Assembly (NCBI GenBank): GCA_947253885.1
Contig: CAMYAO010000005.1
Coordinates: forward strand, 1-64,000
Origin: an uncultured Clostridium sp.
GTDB lineage: Bacteria; Bacillota; Clostridia; Lachnospirales; Lachnospiraceae
Direction: 5' to 3'
Length of the DNA: 64,000 nt
Shown: positions 51,326-60,405 of the stretch, one piece after another
How the letters are laid out: each line of letters begins with the position of its first letter
How positions within the stretch are numbered: the first letter of the stretch is position 1
Notes under the pieces: generated by a model
What the model saw: the letters and a program-made list of their open reading frames with translations, nothing else
What the model was told of the DNA's origin: nothing
Database searches by the model: none
Made by a program: the position numbers and the translations under genes

Positions 51326-52069
51326 CTACTGATTGATATACTTCTCAAATCCGTTTTGGTTGATCTCATCTACTAAAGAGCCGTCTCCGTCCTTTACCAC
51401 TTTTCCGTTTACAATAATATGGGTCTGATCCACCTTTAAAGACTCTAAAATACGAGTACTGTGTGTAATAATCAAGAGAGCTCCTCCAACGGTTTTTTTA
51501 TATTCTTCGATTCCCTTTGAAACAGTACGAACGGCATCTACATCCAAACCGGAATCGGTCTCATCCAAAATTGCAAAATCCGGTTTCAGCATCAACAACT
51601 GCAGGATTTCCGCTTTCTTTTTCTCGCCTCCGGAAAATCCGACATTCAAATCACGATCCGCATAGGACTCATCCATGTTCAATACCGCCATCTGCTTTTT
51701 CAGCTCCTGAAGAAAATCCCAGTATCGAACCGGTTCCTCACTTCTTGCATCTAAAGTGCTTTTAATAAAGTTGCGGAGTGTCAGTCCCGGAATCTCGATC
51801 GGATTCTGAAAAGAAATAAACATTCCTTTTTTGGAAATCTTGTCCGCATCCACTCCGGTAATATCTTCACCTTTAAATGTAACGGTTCCGTCTGTCACTT
51901 CAAAACGGGGATCTCCCATAATCGTAGAACCCAAAGTGGACTTTCCCGCACCGTTCGGTCCCATGATCACATGTGTCTCTCCTGATTGAATGGTCAGGTC
52001 AATCCCGTGAAGAATCTCTTTATCTTCTATTCCGGCTTTTAAGCCTTTGATTTCTAATAAATTTGACAT
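51326..52069 (-). CDS. sufC: Fe-S assembly ATPase SufC
   Basis: A 247-residue ABC-type ATPase that drives SufBD. Walker A GPNGAGKST, signature NVGFSGGEKKKAEILQ, Walker B FAILDETDSGLD and the H-loop LIITHSTRIL are present; EKKKAEILQ is typical of SufC. The ATG at 52069 follows AGAGG by 7 bases. It is first in sufCBDSU. Confidence 0.96.
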   Translation of the reverse strand: MSNLLEIKGLKAGIEDKEILHGIDLTIQSGETHVIMGPNGAGKSTLGSTIMGDPRFEVTDGTVTFKGEDITGVDADKISKKGMFISFQNPIEIPGLTLRNFIKSTLDARSEEPVRYWDFLQELKKQMAVLNMDESYADRDLNVGFSGGEKKKAEILQLLMLKPDFAILDETDSGLDVDAVRTVSKGIEEYKKTVGGALLIITHSTRILESLKVDQTHIIVNGKVVKDGDGSLVDEINQNGFEKYINQ

Positions 52070-52277
52070 AACTATACCTCTCTGCATCTTTCATAAGTTA
52101 TATGGAATTTCTCTGTCTATTTCCCCTAATTCATACTGATTTTATATGGATTAAGTTAAAACTAACCCTCCATAATAAAGCAAATGACCACCCATAGGGT
52201 AGTCGAATCAGTGGGAATGTGCCTCTTAACACATAAATTTTCACTTCTTTAAAATAATGAACACTAGCATTATAACA
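52070..52277 (-). promoter_or_regulatory. suf operon promoter and structured leader
   Basis: An extended -10 TGTTATAAT (minus strand, 52269-52277) lies about 200 bp before sufC, with no clear -35. The implied 190-base leader contains a stable hairpin GACTACCC-TAT-GGGTGGTC (52186-52204) flanked by GTGGGAATG-like and CCATAATAAAG sequence. No terminator lies between it and sufC. The leader could be a regulatory RNA or protein-binding site for Fe-S or sulfur control; no known riboswitch consensus was recognised. Confidence 0.45.
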
Positions 52278-52364
52278 TTAATTTCTCAATATACCACTAC
52301 ATTGTCACATAAATTTTGATTTTTTTATTTTAAATGTTTAAAAATAAATAAACATAAATAAAAC

Positions 52365-52402
52365 AAAAAATCCCATCATTTCACATATGATGAGATTTTT
52401 TT
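52365..52402 (-). terminator. Terminator of enolase gene
   Basis: AAAAAATCCCATCAT / ATGATGAGATTTTTT stem (52365-52379, 52387-52401) about 15 bases after the eno stop, with T-run TTTTTTGTTTT on the minus strand. Probably bidirectional. Confidence 0.88.
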
Positions 52403-52414
52403 GTTGTGTAATTG

Positions 52415-53716
52415 TTATTTTGTAAAATTAAATGCACTCTTTTGAGGGTAAACTGCGCTGTCATTCAAATGCTCTTCAATTCTCAGTAACTGATTATACT
52501 TTGCTACCCGTTCACTTCTGGATGGTGCACCGGTCTTAATCTGGCAAGTATTCAATGCTACTGCTAAATCCGCAATTGTTGTATCCTCCGTTTCACCGGA
52601 ACGATGGGAAACAATTGCTGTATAGCCTGCTTTGTGTGCCGTTTTGATTGCTTCCAGAGTTTCAGAAACAGATCCGATCTGATTTAATTTGATCAAAATA
52701 GAATTACCTGCCTGTAACTCAATTCCTTTTTTCAATCTTCCTACATCGGTTACAAATAAATCATCTCCGACCAACTGAACCTTGTCTCCCAAACGAGCTG
52801 TCATTCTGGTCCAACCTTCCCAATCTTCTTCATCAAGACCGTCTTCGATAGAAGAGATCGGATATTTGTCAATCAAAGATTCCCAATGCGCAATCAATTC
52901 ATCGGAAGTATAATGTACACCGGATTTCGGAAGATCATACTCGCCTTTCTTTCCGTCCTTGCTCTTCCACTCGGAAGAAGCGGCGTCCATTGCAAGTACG
53001 AAGTCTCTGCCCGGTTCATATCCGGCATTTTTTATCGCCTGTAAAATATGCTCAATTGCATCCTCATCCGATTTCAAATCCGGAGCAAAGCCACCTTCAT
53101 CTCCGACTGCTGTAGTATTTCCCTCTTGTTTCAAAAGAGCTGCCAATGCATGGAATACCTCTGTACACCAACGAAGTCCCTCTTTAAAGGAAGGTGCTCC
53201 TGCCGGCATGATCATAAACTCCTGTGTATCCACCGAGTTGGAAGCATGTGCTCCTCCATTTAAAATGTTCATCATAGGTACCGGCATACGATTTGCATTT
53301 AATCCGCCGAAGAATCGATATAACGGAATATTTAAGGAAGCCGCCGCCGCTCTTGAGGCTGCAATGGATACTGCAAGAATTGCATTAGCTCCCAGATTGG
53401 ATTTATCGGAAGTTCCGTCAGCTGCGATCATAGCCGCATCTACCGCATAGATATCGGATGCATCTAATCCAGTTACAACATCGGCAATTGCCGTATTAAT
53501 ATTTTCAACAGCCTTTGATACACCTTTTCCGCCAAATCGATCCGCATCTCCGTCACGAAGCTCCAATGCCTCGAATTCACCTGTAGATGCTCCCGAAGGT
53601 GCCATACCTCTTCCAATAGTTCCGTCTGCCAATACAACCTCTGCCTCTACAGTCGGATTGCCTCTGGAATCGATAATCTCACGGCCATATATTTTTTCAA
53701 TCTGTAAATTATTCAC
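52415..53716 (-). CDS. eno: Enolase
   Basis: A 433-residue glycolytic enzyme that converts 2-phosphoglycerate to phosphoenolpyruvate. Diagnostic stretches are GREIIDSRGNPTVEAEV, APSGASTGEFEALELRD, NGGAHASNSVDTQEFMI, ISSIEDGLDEEDW, GDDLFVTD, ILIKLNQIGSVSETL and SHRSGETEDT. It is monocistronic with a strong terminator. The spacer to the next gene holds only promoter-like sequence. Confidence 0.98.
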   Translation of the reverse strand: MNNLQIEKIYGREIIDSRGNPTVEAEVVLADGTIGRGMAPSGASTGEFEALELRDGDADRFGGKGVSKAVENINTAIADVVTGLDASDIYAVDAAMIAADGTSDKSNLGANAILAVSIAASRAAAASLNIPLYRFFGGLNANRMPVPMMNILNGGAHASNSVDTQEFMIMPAGAPSFKEGLRWCTEVFHALAALLKQEGNTTAVGDEGGFAPDLKSDEDAIEHILQAIKNAGYEPGRDFVLAMDAASSEWKSKDGKKGEYDLPKSGVHYTSDELIAHWESLIDKYPISSIEDGLDEEDWEGWTRMTARLGDKVQLVGDDLFVTDVGRLKKGIELQAGNSILIKLNQIGSVSETLEAIKTAHKAGYTAIVSHRSGETEDTTIADLAVALNTCQIKTGAPSRSERVAKYNQLLRIEEHLNDSAVYPQKSAFNFTK

Positions 53717-53824
53717 GTATCCTACACTCCTTTCTTACAAATAAATAGAATACAACTACTGCCCTAATTACATAATAGTAATTATAGAAGAGTCCCTTTT
53801 AAAAGGCAAGACAAAAGATTTACA

Positions 53825-54400
53825 CTAAAATCTGTCATTTTTTAGTAATTTTTCCATCCAGATCATGTCATAAAACCGTTCAAACTTATATCCGCAGTGA
53901 TGAAATCTTCCGACTGTACGGTATCCCATTCGTTCATGAAAATATACACTTCTGTGATTAAGATAACAATCTTCCTGTTCGGCAGTGGCTATACAGGCAT
54001 ACAGATTTAAAATTCCCTGCCGCTTCAGGCATTCCTCCAGTTTCTGATAGAGCAAACGTCCGATTCCGCTTCCGGTATCCGCCTCTCTGATATAAATAGA
54101 AACCTCCGCACAGTGGCTGTAAGCTGCACGGGTATGAAAACGGGATGCATAGGCATAGCCTGCCAGCACCCCGTTTCTTTCTGCTGCCAGATACGGAAAG
54201 TTCTCCGTTATCTGCTGTATCCTGTTTTGAAATTCCTCCAAAGAAGGCACTTCATACTCAAATGAGACCGCGGTCTTTTCAATATAAGGACGGTACACCT
54301 CCAGTAAAGATGCTCCGTCCTCTGCCGTCACCGCTCGCACACGAATATCCTCTACGCCACTGCTCTCCGGCTCTATGCCTGTGGATTTGCCGAAAGCCAT
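53825..54400 (-). CDS. GNAT acetyltransferase, phosphinothricin type
   Basis: A 191-residue acetyltransferase resembling phosphinothricin or methionine sulfoximine N-acetyltransferases: VRAVTAEDGASLLEVYRPYI, FSYEYEVPS-type region (about 47-53), AGYAYASRFHTRAAYSHCAE and GIGRLLYQKLEECLKRQGI. The natural substrate is probably an amino-acid analogue. Its start overlaps the glutaredoxin gene by 28 bases, so the first about 18 residues may be untranslated if a later start is used. Part of a block with glutaredoxin, MATE exporter and methyltransferase. Confidence 0.87.
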   Translation of the reverse strand: MAFGKSTGIEPESSGVEDIRVRAVTAEDGASLLEVYRPYIEKTAVSFEYEVPSLEEFQNRIQQITENFPYLAAERNGVLAGYAYASRFHTRAAYSHCAEVSIYIREADTGSGIGRLLYQKLEECLKRQGILNLYACIATAEQEDCYLNHRSVYFHERMGYRTVGRFHHCGYKFERFYDMIWMEKLLKNDRF

Positions 54401-54612
54401 TCGATAATATCCCCGCTTTCATACATCGGTGTTCCGTCAATAAACAGACATGGCACCTGAGTGCTTCCGCCATGCTCCTTTAAATAAGCATAGTCCGCTT
54501 CGTTTGCACGAATATCATGGAATTCCACATCCGTTCTTCCGGATTCTTCAATCGCCTTAATAACACGCCCGCAATACGGGCAACCTTCAAATTTATATAG
54601 ATCCAACTTCAT
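54373..54612 (-). CDS. Glutaredoxin
   Basis: A 79-residue glutaredoxin with CPYC active site (C11, C14) in KFEGCPYCGRV and the cis-Pro region STQVPCLFIDG. The ATG at 54612 has AGGAGG 6 bases upstream. It overlaps the end of the MATE gene by 20 bases and the acetyltransferase start by 28. Confidence 0.92.
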   Translation of the reverse strand: MKLDLYKFEGCPYCGRVIKAIEESGRTDVEFHDIRANEADYAYLKEHGGSTQVPCLFIDGTPMYESGDIIEWLSANPQA

Positions 54613-55969
54613 TTTCTGCCTCCTTTTCAATGGTATGCAACTTTCTGTCTTTTATATATATAACATAAGAAAGAAGCATTAACAATCCCGTTGTGCCCCA
54701 GGTAATCGGATATACGATTGCTACCGTCTCTATAGACGGATATCCCGGAACCAGTACTAATAACAGCATACTCCGAATTCCGCAAACGCAAAGTAACACA
54801 ATCACCATAGAAAGATGAGACTTGCCGATTCCCTTTAGCGCATCTCCGAAAATCTGAAGAAAACAATACAGAAAATAAAAAGGAAAGGTAATTCGAATCA
54901 TCTGCAAACCAACTGCAGTTACCTCACTTCCGACACCGAAAATTCCGAATGCCGGGTTTCCGAGCCAAAGAAGGGTACTGCTAATTCCGACTGTAAGGAT
55001 CAAGCTGATTCCCAGACAGATCAGCACTCCGTTATTACATCTTTTACGATTGCCGGCACCGTGATTCTGTGCCACAAAGATAGTAGCTGCCTGTCCGATT
55101 GCCATAATCGGATAATAAATCGGCAATTCAACCTTCAAATAAACAGTAAAGGCTGCAATGGTTTCCGTTCCCAGCGAATTAATAAAATACTGAACAATTA
55201 AATTGGAAAAAGTAATGACCAATGCTTGTATTCCCGCCGGTATCCCGACCCGTAAAATACTATGCAGCTGTTCTCTGTCAATATGGATCGAATGATAACG
55301 CAACCGGATATCCTTCTCCAAATGACAAAACAGAAACTGGATTGTTAAAATTGCTGCCGCTCCCTGAGAAAACAAGGTTGCAAAAGCAACTCCTTTTACT
55401 CCCATATGAAGTCCGAATACAAATACGGCATCCATGACGATATTGACAAGTCCGCCTGCCAACTGATAATACAGCGGTGTTTTGGAATTTCCCATTGCCC
55501 GAAGGATTCCTGTACCCATATTATATGCAATCATAAAAAACGCACTCAAAAAATAAATCCGCAGATAGTCTCCTCCCGCCTGCAGGATACCTTTCGGTGT
55601 TCCCAGTAAAATCAGAAACTGTTTCGCTCCGACTATCCCCAGAACAGTCAATACAATGCTGCTGACCACTGTCAAAGCTGCTGCTGTCTGTATCACAAGT
55701 GCAGTTTTTTCACGATCATTTGCTCCGAAGTGCTTAGATGCCACTACAGATGCTCCTACGGAAATCCCGCTGAACAGTCCGACCAGACAAGTTACAATCA
55801 TCGTAGAGGCTCCCACCGCTGCAGAACCCGTCTTTCCGATTGTCTGCCCCACAAACAGCAGATCAATTGTATTATAAAACTGTTGAATAAATGCAGAACC
55901 CAACAGGGGAAGGGCAAACAATACAACCTGTTTTAGAATCGGACCTGTTGTAAAATATTTTTCTCTCAT
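54593..55969 (-). CDS. MATE-family efflux transporter
   Basis: A 458-residue exporter with 12 membrane helices in two similar halves (FALPLLGSAFIQQFYNTIDL and VGIPAGIQALVITFSNLIVQ). It would expel drugs or metabolites by sodium or proton antiport. The start overlaps the methyltransferase stop by 4 bases (ATGA), so they are translationally coupled. Confidence 0.92.
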   Translation of the reverse strand: MREKYFTTGPILKQVVLFALPLLGSAFIQQFYNTIDLLFVGQTIGKTGSAAVGASTMIVTCLVGLFSGISVGASVVASKHFGANDREKTALVIQTAAALTVVSSIVLTVLGIVGAKQFLILLGTPKGILQAGGDYLRIYFLSAFFMIAYNMGTGILRAMGNSKTPLYYQLAGGLVNIVMDAVFVFGLHMGVKGVAFATLFSQGAAAILTIQFLFCHLEKDIRLRYHSIHIDREQLHSILRVGIPAGIQALVITFSNLIVQYFINSLGTETIAAFTVYLKVELPIYYPIMAIGQAATIFVAQNHGAGNRKRCNNGVLICLGISLILTVGISSTLLWLGNPAFGIFGVGSEVTAVGLQMIRITFPFYFLYCFLQIFGDALKGIGKSHLSMVIVLLCVCGIRSMLLLVLVPGYPSIETVAIVYPITWGTTGLLMLLSYVIYIKDRKLHTIEKEAENEVGSI

Positions 55970-56730
55970 CCTATCTCACACCGAATCATAAAAAGCGGCG
56001 TATTGCCGTAAATCAGCTTTTCTTTCTCATCCCACAGTTCCCCTGTAATATCTTCCCGTATCGTGATCTTATCAAAGCCCGCACGCTGCAGGATAGGAAT
56101 ATCCCATGCCGGACGGATCACATTTCCCAAAAGATGACGCTCTCTCTTAAACTCCATATCCAGCTGTTTTTCATCAAAAAAGGTATTTCCGCTAAAGTCG
56201 GAACCGAATCGTTCGATTCCCTCTTTATGACGTCTCATCGACTCCCGGTATACCTCCTCGTCAGTATCTGCAAGATGCCAGTTGGCATCAAAGATCAATA
56301 CTGTACCGTTCGGCTTCAATATGCGTTTCCACTCCCGATATACAACTTCCTGATCCAGTAAAGTATGGGTCAGATTACGGCTGATCACAAGATCAAAACT
56401 CTGATCTTCCAATGCCAGCTGATGACAATCCATCTGTAAGACGGAAAAATCTCTGTTATAAAGTTCTCTGTTTTCTTTTGCATACTTCAGCATTTCCACA
56501 CTGGCATCAATTGCAGTTACCCGATGACCCAGTTCCGATAAAATCAACGAAAAAAAAGCCGGACCGCATCCTGCATCCAAAACAGAAAGACCCTGTCGAT
56601 TCTGTATCTGATGCTGAATGAAGTCCTGCCATGCCGGTACACGAAAACTATGCAATTCTTCTCTGATAATCGAATTGTAATTGAAAGCTCCGTCGCTCCA
56701 TAAACGGTTTATTTCTTCTTGTCTGTTCAT
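55966..56730 (-). CDS. Class I SAM-dependent methyltransferase
   Basis: A 254-residue methyltransferase with motif I LDAGCGPAFFSLILSELG (about 50-67), the acidic strand end AIDAS, and DLVISRNLTHTL and LKPNGTVLIFDAN, the Methyltransf_11 pattern. Substrate unknown. Coupling to a MATE exporter suggests modification of an exported or toxic compound (inference). Confidence 0.88.
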   Translation of the reverse strand: MNRQEEINRLWSDGAFNYNSIIREELHSFRVPAWQDFIQHQIQNRQGLSVLDAGCGPAFFSLILSELGHRVTAIDASVEMLKYAKENRELYNRDFSVLQMDCHQLALEDQSFDLVISRNLTHTLLDQEVVYREWKRILKPNGTVLIFDANWHLADTDEEVYRESMRRHKEGIERFGSDFSGNTFFDEKQLDMEFKRERHLLGNVIRPAWDIPILQRAGFDKITIREDITGELWDEKEKLIYGNTPLFMIRCEIG

Positions 56731-56815
56731 ATCTTACTCTCTCAATGTTATTTTTTGTAAAATTTAACATTTTTAGGAGCAACTAACAACCCCGTATGGA
56801 GGATAAAGCCGTTTC

Positions 56816-57217
56816 TTATTTCCTTTCCTCTATTCCGAGAATCTTCTCATAAGCACGCACTGCATTTTCTACACAATCCACACAGGAACAGACGCCCGGT
56901 GCTCCGTCTTTTCCCTTCAGATCCTTGCAGGCGGTTGCACCGCATAGTGTTTCGAATTCTTCTGAAATCTTTACAGTCTCGGAAACAGTTTTATTTGTTT
57001 TTAACTTTAGCCCCGCAACCATTACCGCTCCTACCAGAGCCCCGCAGGTTCCTTCCATATTTCCGATTCCTGCAGCAAATCCCGATGCTGCCTGCTGCAA
57101 CACTTCTCTCGGAATCTCCGTTTGATCTTTCAATACCTCCACAACTGCCTGACAGCAATTATGAGTCGGCTGAACTTTCAGTTCTCTCGCCTTTGCAATC
57201 CGTTCTTCTAAATTCAT
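56816..57217 (-). CDS. C_GCAxxG_C_C family redox protein
   Basis: A 133-residue protein of the C_GCAxxG_C_C family, small cysteine-rich proteins of anaerobes of unproven redox role. Cysteines occur in HNCCQAVVEV (about 19-28), EGTCGALVGA, LCGATACKDL and VCSCVDCVENA. The ATG immediately follows the EamA stop, so the two are coupled. Confidence 0.85.
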   Translation of the reverse strand: MNLEERIAKARELKVQPTHNCCQAVVEVLKDQTEIPREVLQQAASGFAAGIGNMEGTCGALVGAVMVAGLKLKTNKTVSETVKISEEFETLCGATACKDLKGKDGAPGVCSCVDCVENAVRAYEKILGIEERK

Positions 57218-58129
57218 TTACCGATATACCTCCTGTTGTTTTCTTTTTATCACGATCTTATTTTCCGAAACTAACAGACCGACCAAAGTGAGTACCATAC
57301 CGATCACCAGTAGTAACGTAATCTGTTCCTTCAAGATAATGGCAGATGCCACTACAGTTACTACCGGGCTGGCATAGATATAAACACTCGTCTTTATCAC
57401 GCCGATCAGTTTCACTGACAGACTCCAGGTCAAAAAACAGATGGCAGATGCTCCGATTCCCAGGAATAGAAAATTCCCCAGATTGATCGGCTTAATAAAA
57501 TCTGCAACCGATATATGTACTTTTTCATACAACATAATCGGAATCATCCATAAAATTCCGTAAAAAAACATTCTCCTTGTCGTCTTAATCGTATTATACC
57601 CCATCATACCGATTTTTTTGGTCAAAATAGAGTAAATTCCCCAAACAATCGCCGCCAGCAGAGATAAAAAGTCTCCAAATGGATTAACATGTACCTGACT
57701 TCCGTTAAAACTGATCAGCACCACGCCTGCCATAGATACCAGAAAACCGACAAAAAATGTCGGCTTCATAGGCTCCTGCCCTTTAAACACAATCATAGAA
57801 AAAATTCCGGTAAAAAAAGGAACCATCGACACGATTACTCCTACATTTGCCGTACTGGTATAGGTAAGTGCAATATTTTCCAGCATATAATAAAGTGTCA
57901 ACCCGGTTAATCCGGCCAGCGCAAATGTCAGTTCCTCCTTCAGACTGGTTATTTTAATCGGAATCGGAGACAGTATAAATAAAACGACAAAACCGATTAC
58001 AAATCTGATTATCAATATTTCAAACGGACTAAAATCTTTTAACAATACCTTAGTTGCAATGAAAGTGGTTCCCCATAAAACAATCGTAAAGATGGCCAAC
58101 AGATGGCCGGTCATATTTCTTCTTTCCAT
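57218..58129 (-). CDS. EamA/DMT-family transporter
   Basis: A 303-residue transporter with ten membrane helices in two EamA repeats (LLAIFTIVLWGTTFIATKVL; FLSLLAAIVWGIYSILTKKI). It probably exports an amino acid or small metabolite. The start is the ATG at 58129 with AGGAG 8 bases upstream; an ATG 15 bases later is possible. It follows a leader with a terminator only 33 bases upstream. Confidence 0.88.
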   Translation of the reverse strand: MERRNMTGHLLAIFTIVLWGTTFIATKVLLKDFSPFEILIIRFVIGFVVLFILSPIPIKITSLKEELTFALAGLTGLTLYYMLENIALTYTSTANVGVIVSMVPFFTGIFSMIVFKGQEPMKPTFFVGFLVSMAGVVLISFNGSQVHVNPFGDFLSLLAAIVWGIYSILTKKIGMMGYNTIKTTRRMFFYGILWMIPIMLYEKVHISVADFIKPINLGNFLFLGIGASAICFLTWSLSVKLIGVIKTSVYIYASPVVTVVASAIILKEQITLLLVIGMVLTLVGLLVSENKIVIKRKQQEVYR

Positions 58130-58161
58130 TCTGTTTCTCCTCACATACATTATCTAAACAT

Positions 58162-58196
58162 AAAAAAGGCTGCATAACTGTCATCAGCTATGCAGC
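58162..58196 (-). terminator. Terminator close upstream of EamA gene
   Basis: GCTGCATA / TATGCAGC stem (58169-58176, 58189-58196) followed on the minus strand by six T (58167-58162). It ends 33 bases before the EamA start and 158 bases after the YitT stop, so it may be an attenuator rather than the YitT terminator. Confidence 0.8.
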
Positions 58197-58330
58197 ACTT
58201 TATGAAATTTATTGTGGATCATACTGATTACACCTATGTAGACACATAGCTCTATCACTATAATCAAAAGTCACTCAACTTTTTCTTTTATCATTGTAAC
58301 TCTAACAATTAACTATAGACAGTATAGTCC
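58197..58330 (-). promoter_or_regulatory. Structured leader before EamA (possible riboswitch)
   Basis: On the minus strand the interval holds a dyad CTATA-N5-TATAG (58311-58325) in a promoter-like context, then TGATTA...TAATCA closing a stem around CTATGT-N4-ACATAG (58234-58249), then the terminator. A folded aptamer-like element next to a terminator is the usual form of a transcriptional riboswitch. I do not recognise the class. Confidence 0.4.
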
Positions 58331-58353
58331 AATTCAATTTGTTTTTCAAGTAA

Positions 58354-59250
58354 TTATTCAATCGGTTTTTGATAATAATTCCCGACTATTCGCTCTACCT
58401 GACTGACGGAAATAAACGCTTTCGGATCGATCCTTTTAATTGCATCAATCGTAGAATTCACCTGAAATGCATTGATGGAAGTAATCAGCATCGAATGTCT
58501 CGCATTTCGATAGGCTCCTTCTACCGATACTTTTGTAATCCCGTGATGGCATACTTCAAAGACGACCTCTCTGACCTCATCCGGAGAATCTGTAATAATT
58601 TCCAATCTGCAGACTTTGAATCTCTGATACATCCCGTTTACAACCGTCGTAGAAACGTACTGAAAAATAATGGAATACAAGGCCTGCTTCCAGCCGAAAC
58701 TTATACCTGCTATCACCAGTACCACTGCATTCAGACCCAGCATGTAATTCCACGTGGACTTATGCAGTCTTCTGGAAAGATCCATTGCAATAAAGTCTGT
58801 TCCTCCACTGCTGGCATTTGAACGAAGTGCGATTCCGATCGCCACTCCGTTGATCAATCCGCCAAAAACAGAAACCAACAGCATATCCTGCGTAATATGA
58901 GGAAGCTTGATTACAATGATAAAGATGGAGGATAAGGTATACCATATAAAAGAATACAGCACAAACTTATGCCCGATCCTCTTCCAGATAAAAACAGTCA
59001 CTATAAGATTCAGCAAAAAATAAACCGCTCCGAAGGAAATTGTCACATGTAGATATCTGTGTGATGATATAGATACCAATCGCGCAATCCCCGCAAATCC
59101 TCCCGGATATAAATTTCCGGATTTTACAAAAGATTGCATTCCGACTGCATATAGCAATGCGGAGATCACAATCATAAAAAGATAAGCAACATCCTTCCTG
59201 GTAAAACTGATATTCAAAAATTTTTTTAACATGATACTACTTTTTATCAA
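58354..59250 (-). CDS. YitT-family (DUF2179) membrane protein
   Basis: A 298-residue protein of the YitT family: about five or six membrane helices (about 20-190) including the GNLYPGGFAGIARL loop and RSNASSGGTDFIAM, then a soluble DUF2179 domain (about 215-295, CRLEIITDSPDEVREVVFEV). Function unknown. The listed start is a TTG; the ATG at 59232 (MLKKFLN) is as plausible, as neither has a strong ribosome site. It follows asnA by 15 bp and is likely cotranscribed. Confidence 0.88.
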   Translation of the reverse strand: MIKSSIMLKKFLNISFTRKDVAYLFMIVISALLYAVGMQSFVKSGNLYPGGFAGIARLVSISSHRYLHVTISFGAVYFLLNLIVTVFIWKRIGHKFVLYSFIWYTLSSIFIIVIKLPHITQDMLLVSVFGGLINGVAIGIALRSNASSGGTDFIAMDLSRRLHKSTWNYMLGLNAVVLVIAGISFGWKQALYSIIFQYVSTTVVNGMYQRFKVCRLEIITDSPDEVREVVFEVCHHGITKVSVEGAYRNARHSMLITSINAFQVNSTIDAIKRIDPKAFISVSQVERIVGNYYQKPIE

Positions 59251-59265
59251 CTGAAAAAAATCCGT

Positions 59266-60276
59266 CTAGAGCAGAATGATTCCACCCTCTTTGCATTCAT
59301 TCCGAATCTCCTCCGGCCAGAGGGAAGCCTGAACCTCTCCTACATGTGCCTTATTTAACAGCAGCATGCAGAGTCTTGACTGACCGATACCGCCTCCGAT
59401 TGTATATGGAAGTTCTCCGTTTAACAACATCTTGTGAAACGGCAGCTTCGCTCGTTCTTCGCATCCTGCTTTTTTAAGCTGTTCTCTCAAAGATTCCTCA
59501 CTTACACGGATTCCCATGCTGGATACCTCTAAAGCACAGTTTAAAAGAGGATACCAGAATAATATATCACCGTTTAGCGCCCAATCGTCATAGTCCGGTG
59601 CACGTCCGTCATGCGGTTCTCCGGAAGACAGCTTATCACCGATCTTCATCAGAAATACACAGCCTAATTCTCTGGTAATCAGATTTTCTCTCTCTTTCGG
59701 AGTCTTATCCGGATAACGTGCTTCCAGCGCCTCTGTTGTAACAAAGTGAATCTCGTCCGGAATTTTATTTACCGCCTGAGGATATTTGTACCATACCTCA
59801 TGCTCCATATGTTTGATAATCTTAAATATAGTCCGAACAACCTCTTTCAGTGTCTCTTCTGTACGCTGTTCTTTGGTAATCACCATTTCCCAATCCCACT
59901 GATCAACATAGCAGGAATGCAGGTTGTCCAGGTCCTCGTCCCGACGGATCGCATTCATATTTGTATATAATCCCTCTCCCGGAACAAACCCGTACTTATG
60001 CAAAGCCATACGTTTCCATTTTGCAAGAGAATGAACAACCTGTATCTCCTCGTCCGGAAGCTCTTTCATATCAAATGCCACCGGTCTTTCCGTTCCGTTT
60101 AAATCATCGTTCAAACCCGAATTTTTCTCCAAAAACAGAGGAGCGGAGATACGCTCTAAATTCATTTCTTTCCCGAATTCCTTCTGAAAAGTATCACGGA
60201 TATACTTAATTGCTTCTTGTGTCTCTCTTACAGTCAGATGTGGATCATAACCTTCCGGAATAACTGTTGTTCCCAT
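59266..60276 (-). CDS. asnA: Aspartate-ammonia ligase
   Basis: A 336-residue ammonia-dependent asparagine synthetase related to class II aminoacyl-tRNA synthetases. Recognisable segments are RISAPLFLEKNSGLNDDLNG, SCYVDQWDWEMVI, DGRAPDYDDWALNGDILFW and GGGIGQSRLCMLLL. AGGAGAG precedes the ATG. AsnA is typical of Firmicutes and Enterobacteria that use free ammonia. No T-box or other leader is visible in the 129 bp upstream. Confidence 0.97.
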   Translation of the reverse strand: MGTTVIPEGYDPHLTVRETQEAIKYIRDTFQKEFGKEMNLERISAPLFLEKNSGLNDDLNGTERPVAFDMKELPDEEIQVVHSLAKWKRMALHKYGFVPGEGLYTNMNAIRRDEDLDNLHSCYVDQWDWEMVITKEQRTEETLKEVVRTIFKIIKHMEHEVWYKYPQAVNKIPDEIHFVTTEALEARYPDKTPKERENLITRELGCVFLMKIGDKLSSGEPHDGRAPDYDDWALNGDILFWYPLLNCALEVSSMGIRVSEESLREQLKKAGCEERAKLPFHKMLLNGELPYTIGGGIGQSRLCMLLLNKAHVGEVQASLWPEEIRNECKEGGIILL

Positions 60277-60405
60277 AAAATCTCTCCTTAATTACAAACA
60301 AAACCTATTTCTCTTGACTTGGATAAAAAACATTATCGCACTTTTTATTCACTTTTTCCACCCCATTTTACGATCTCAAGAAATTTTTCAGCATTTTCTG
60401 TGTCT

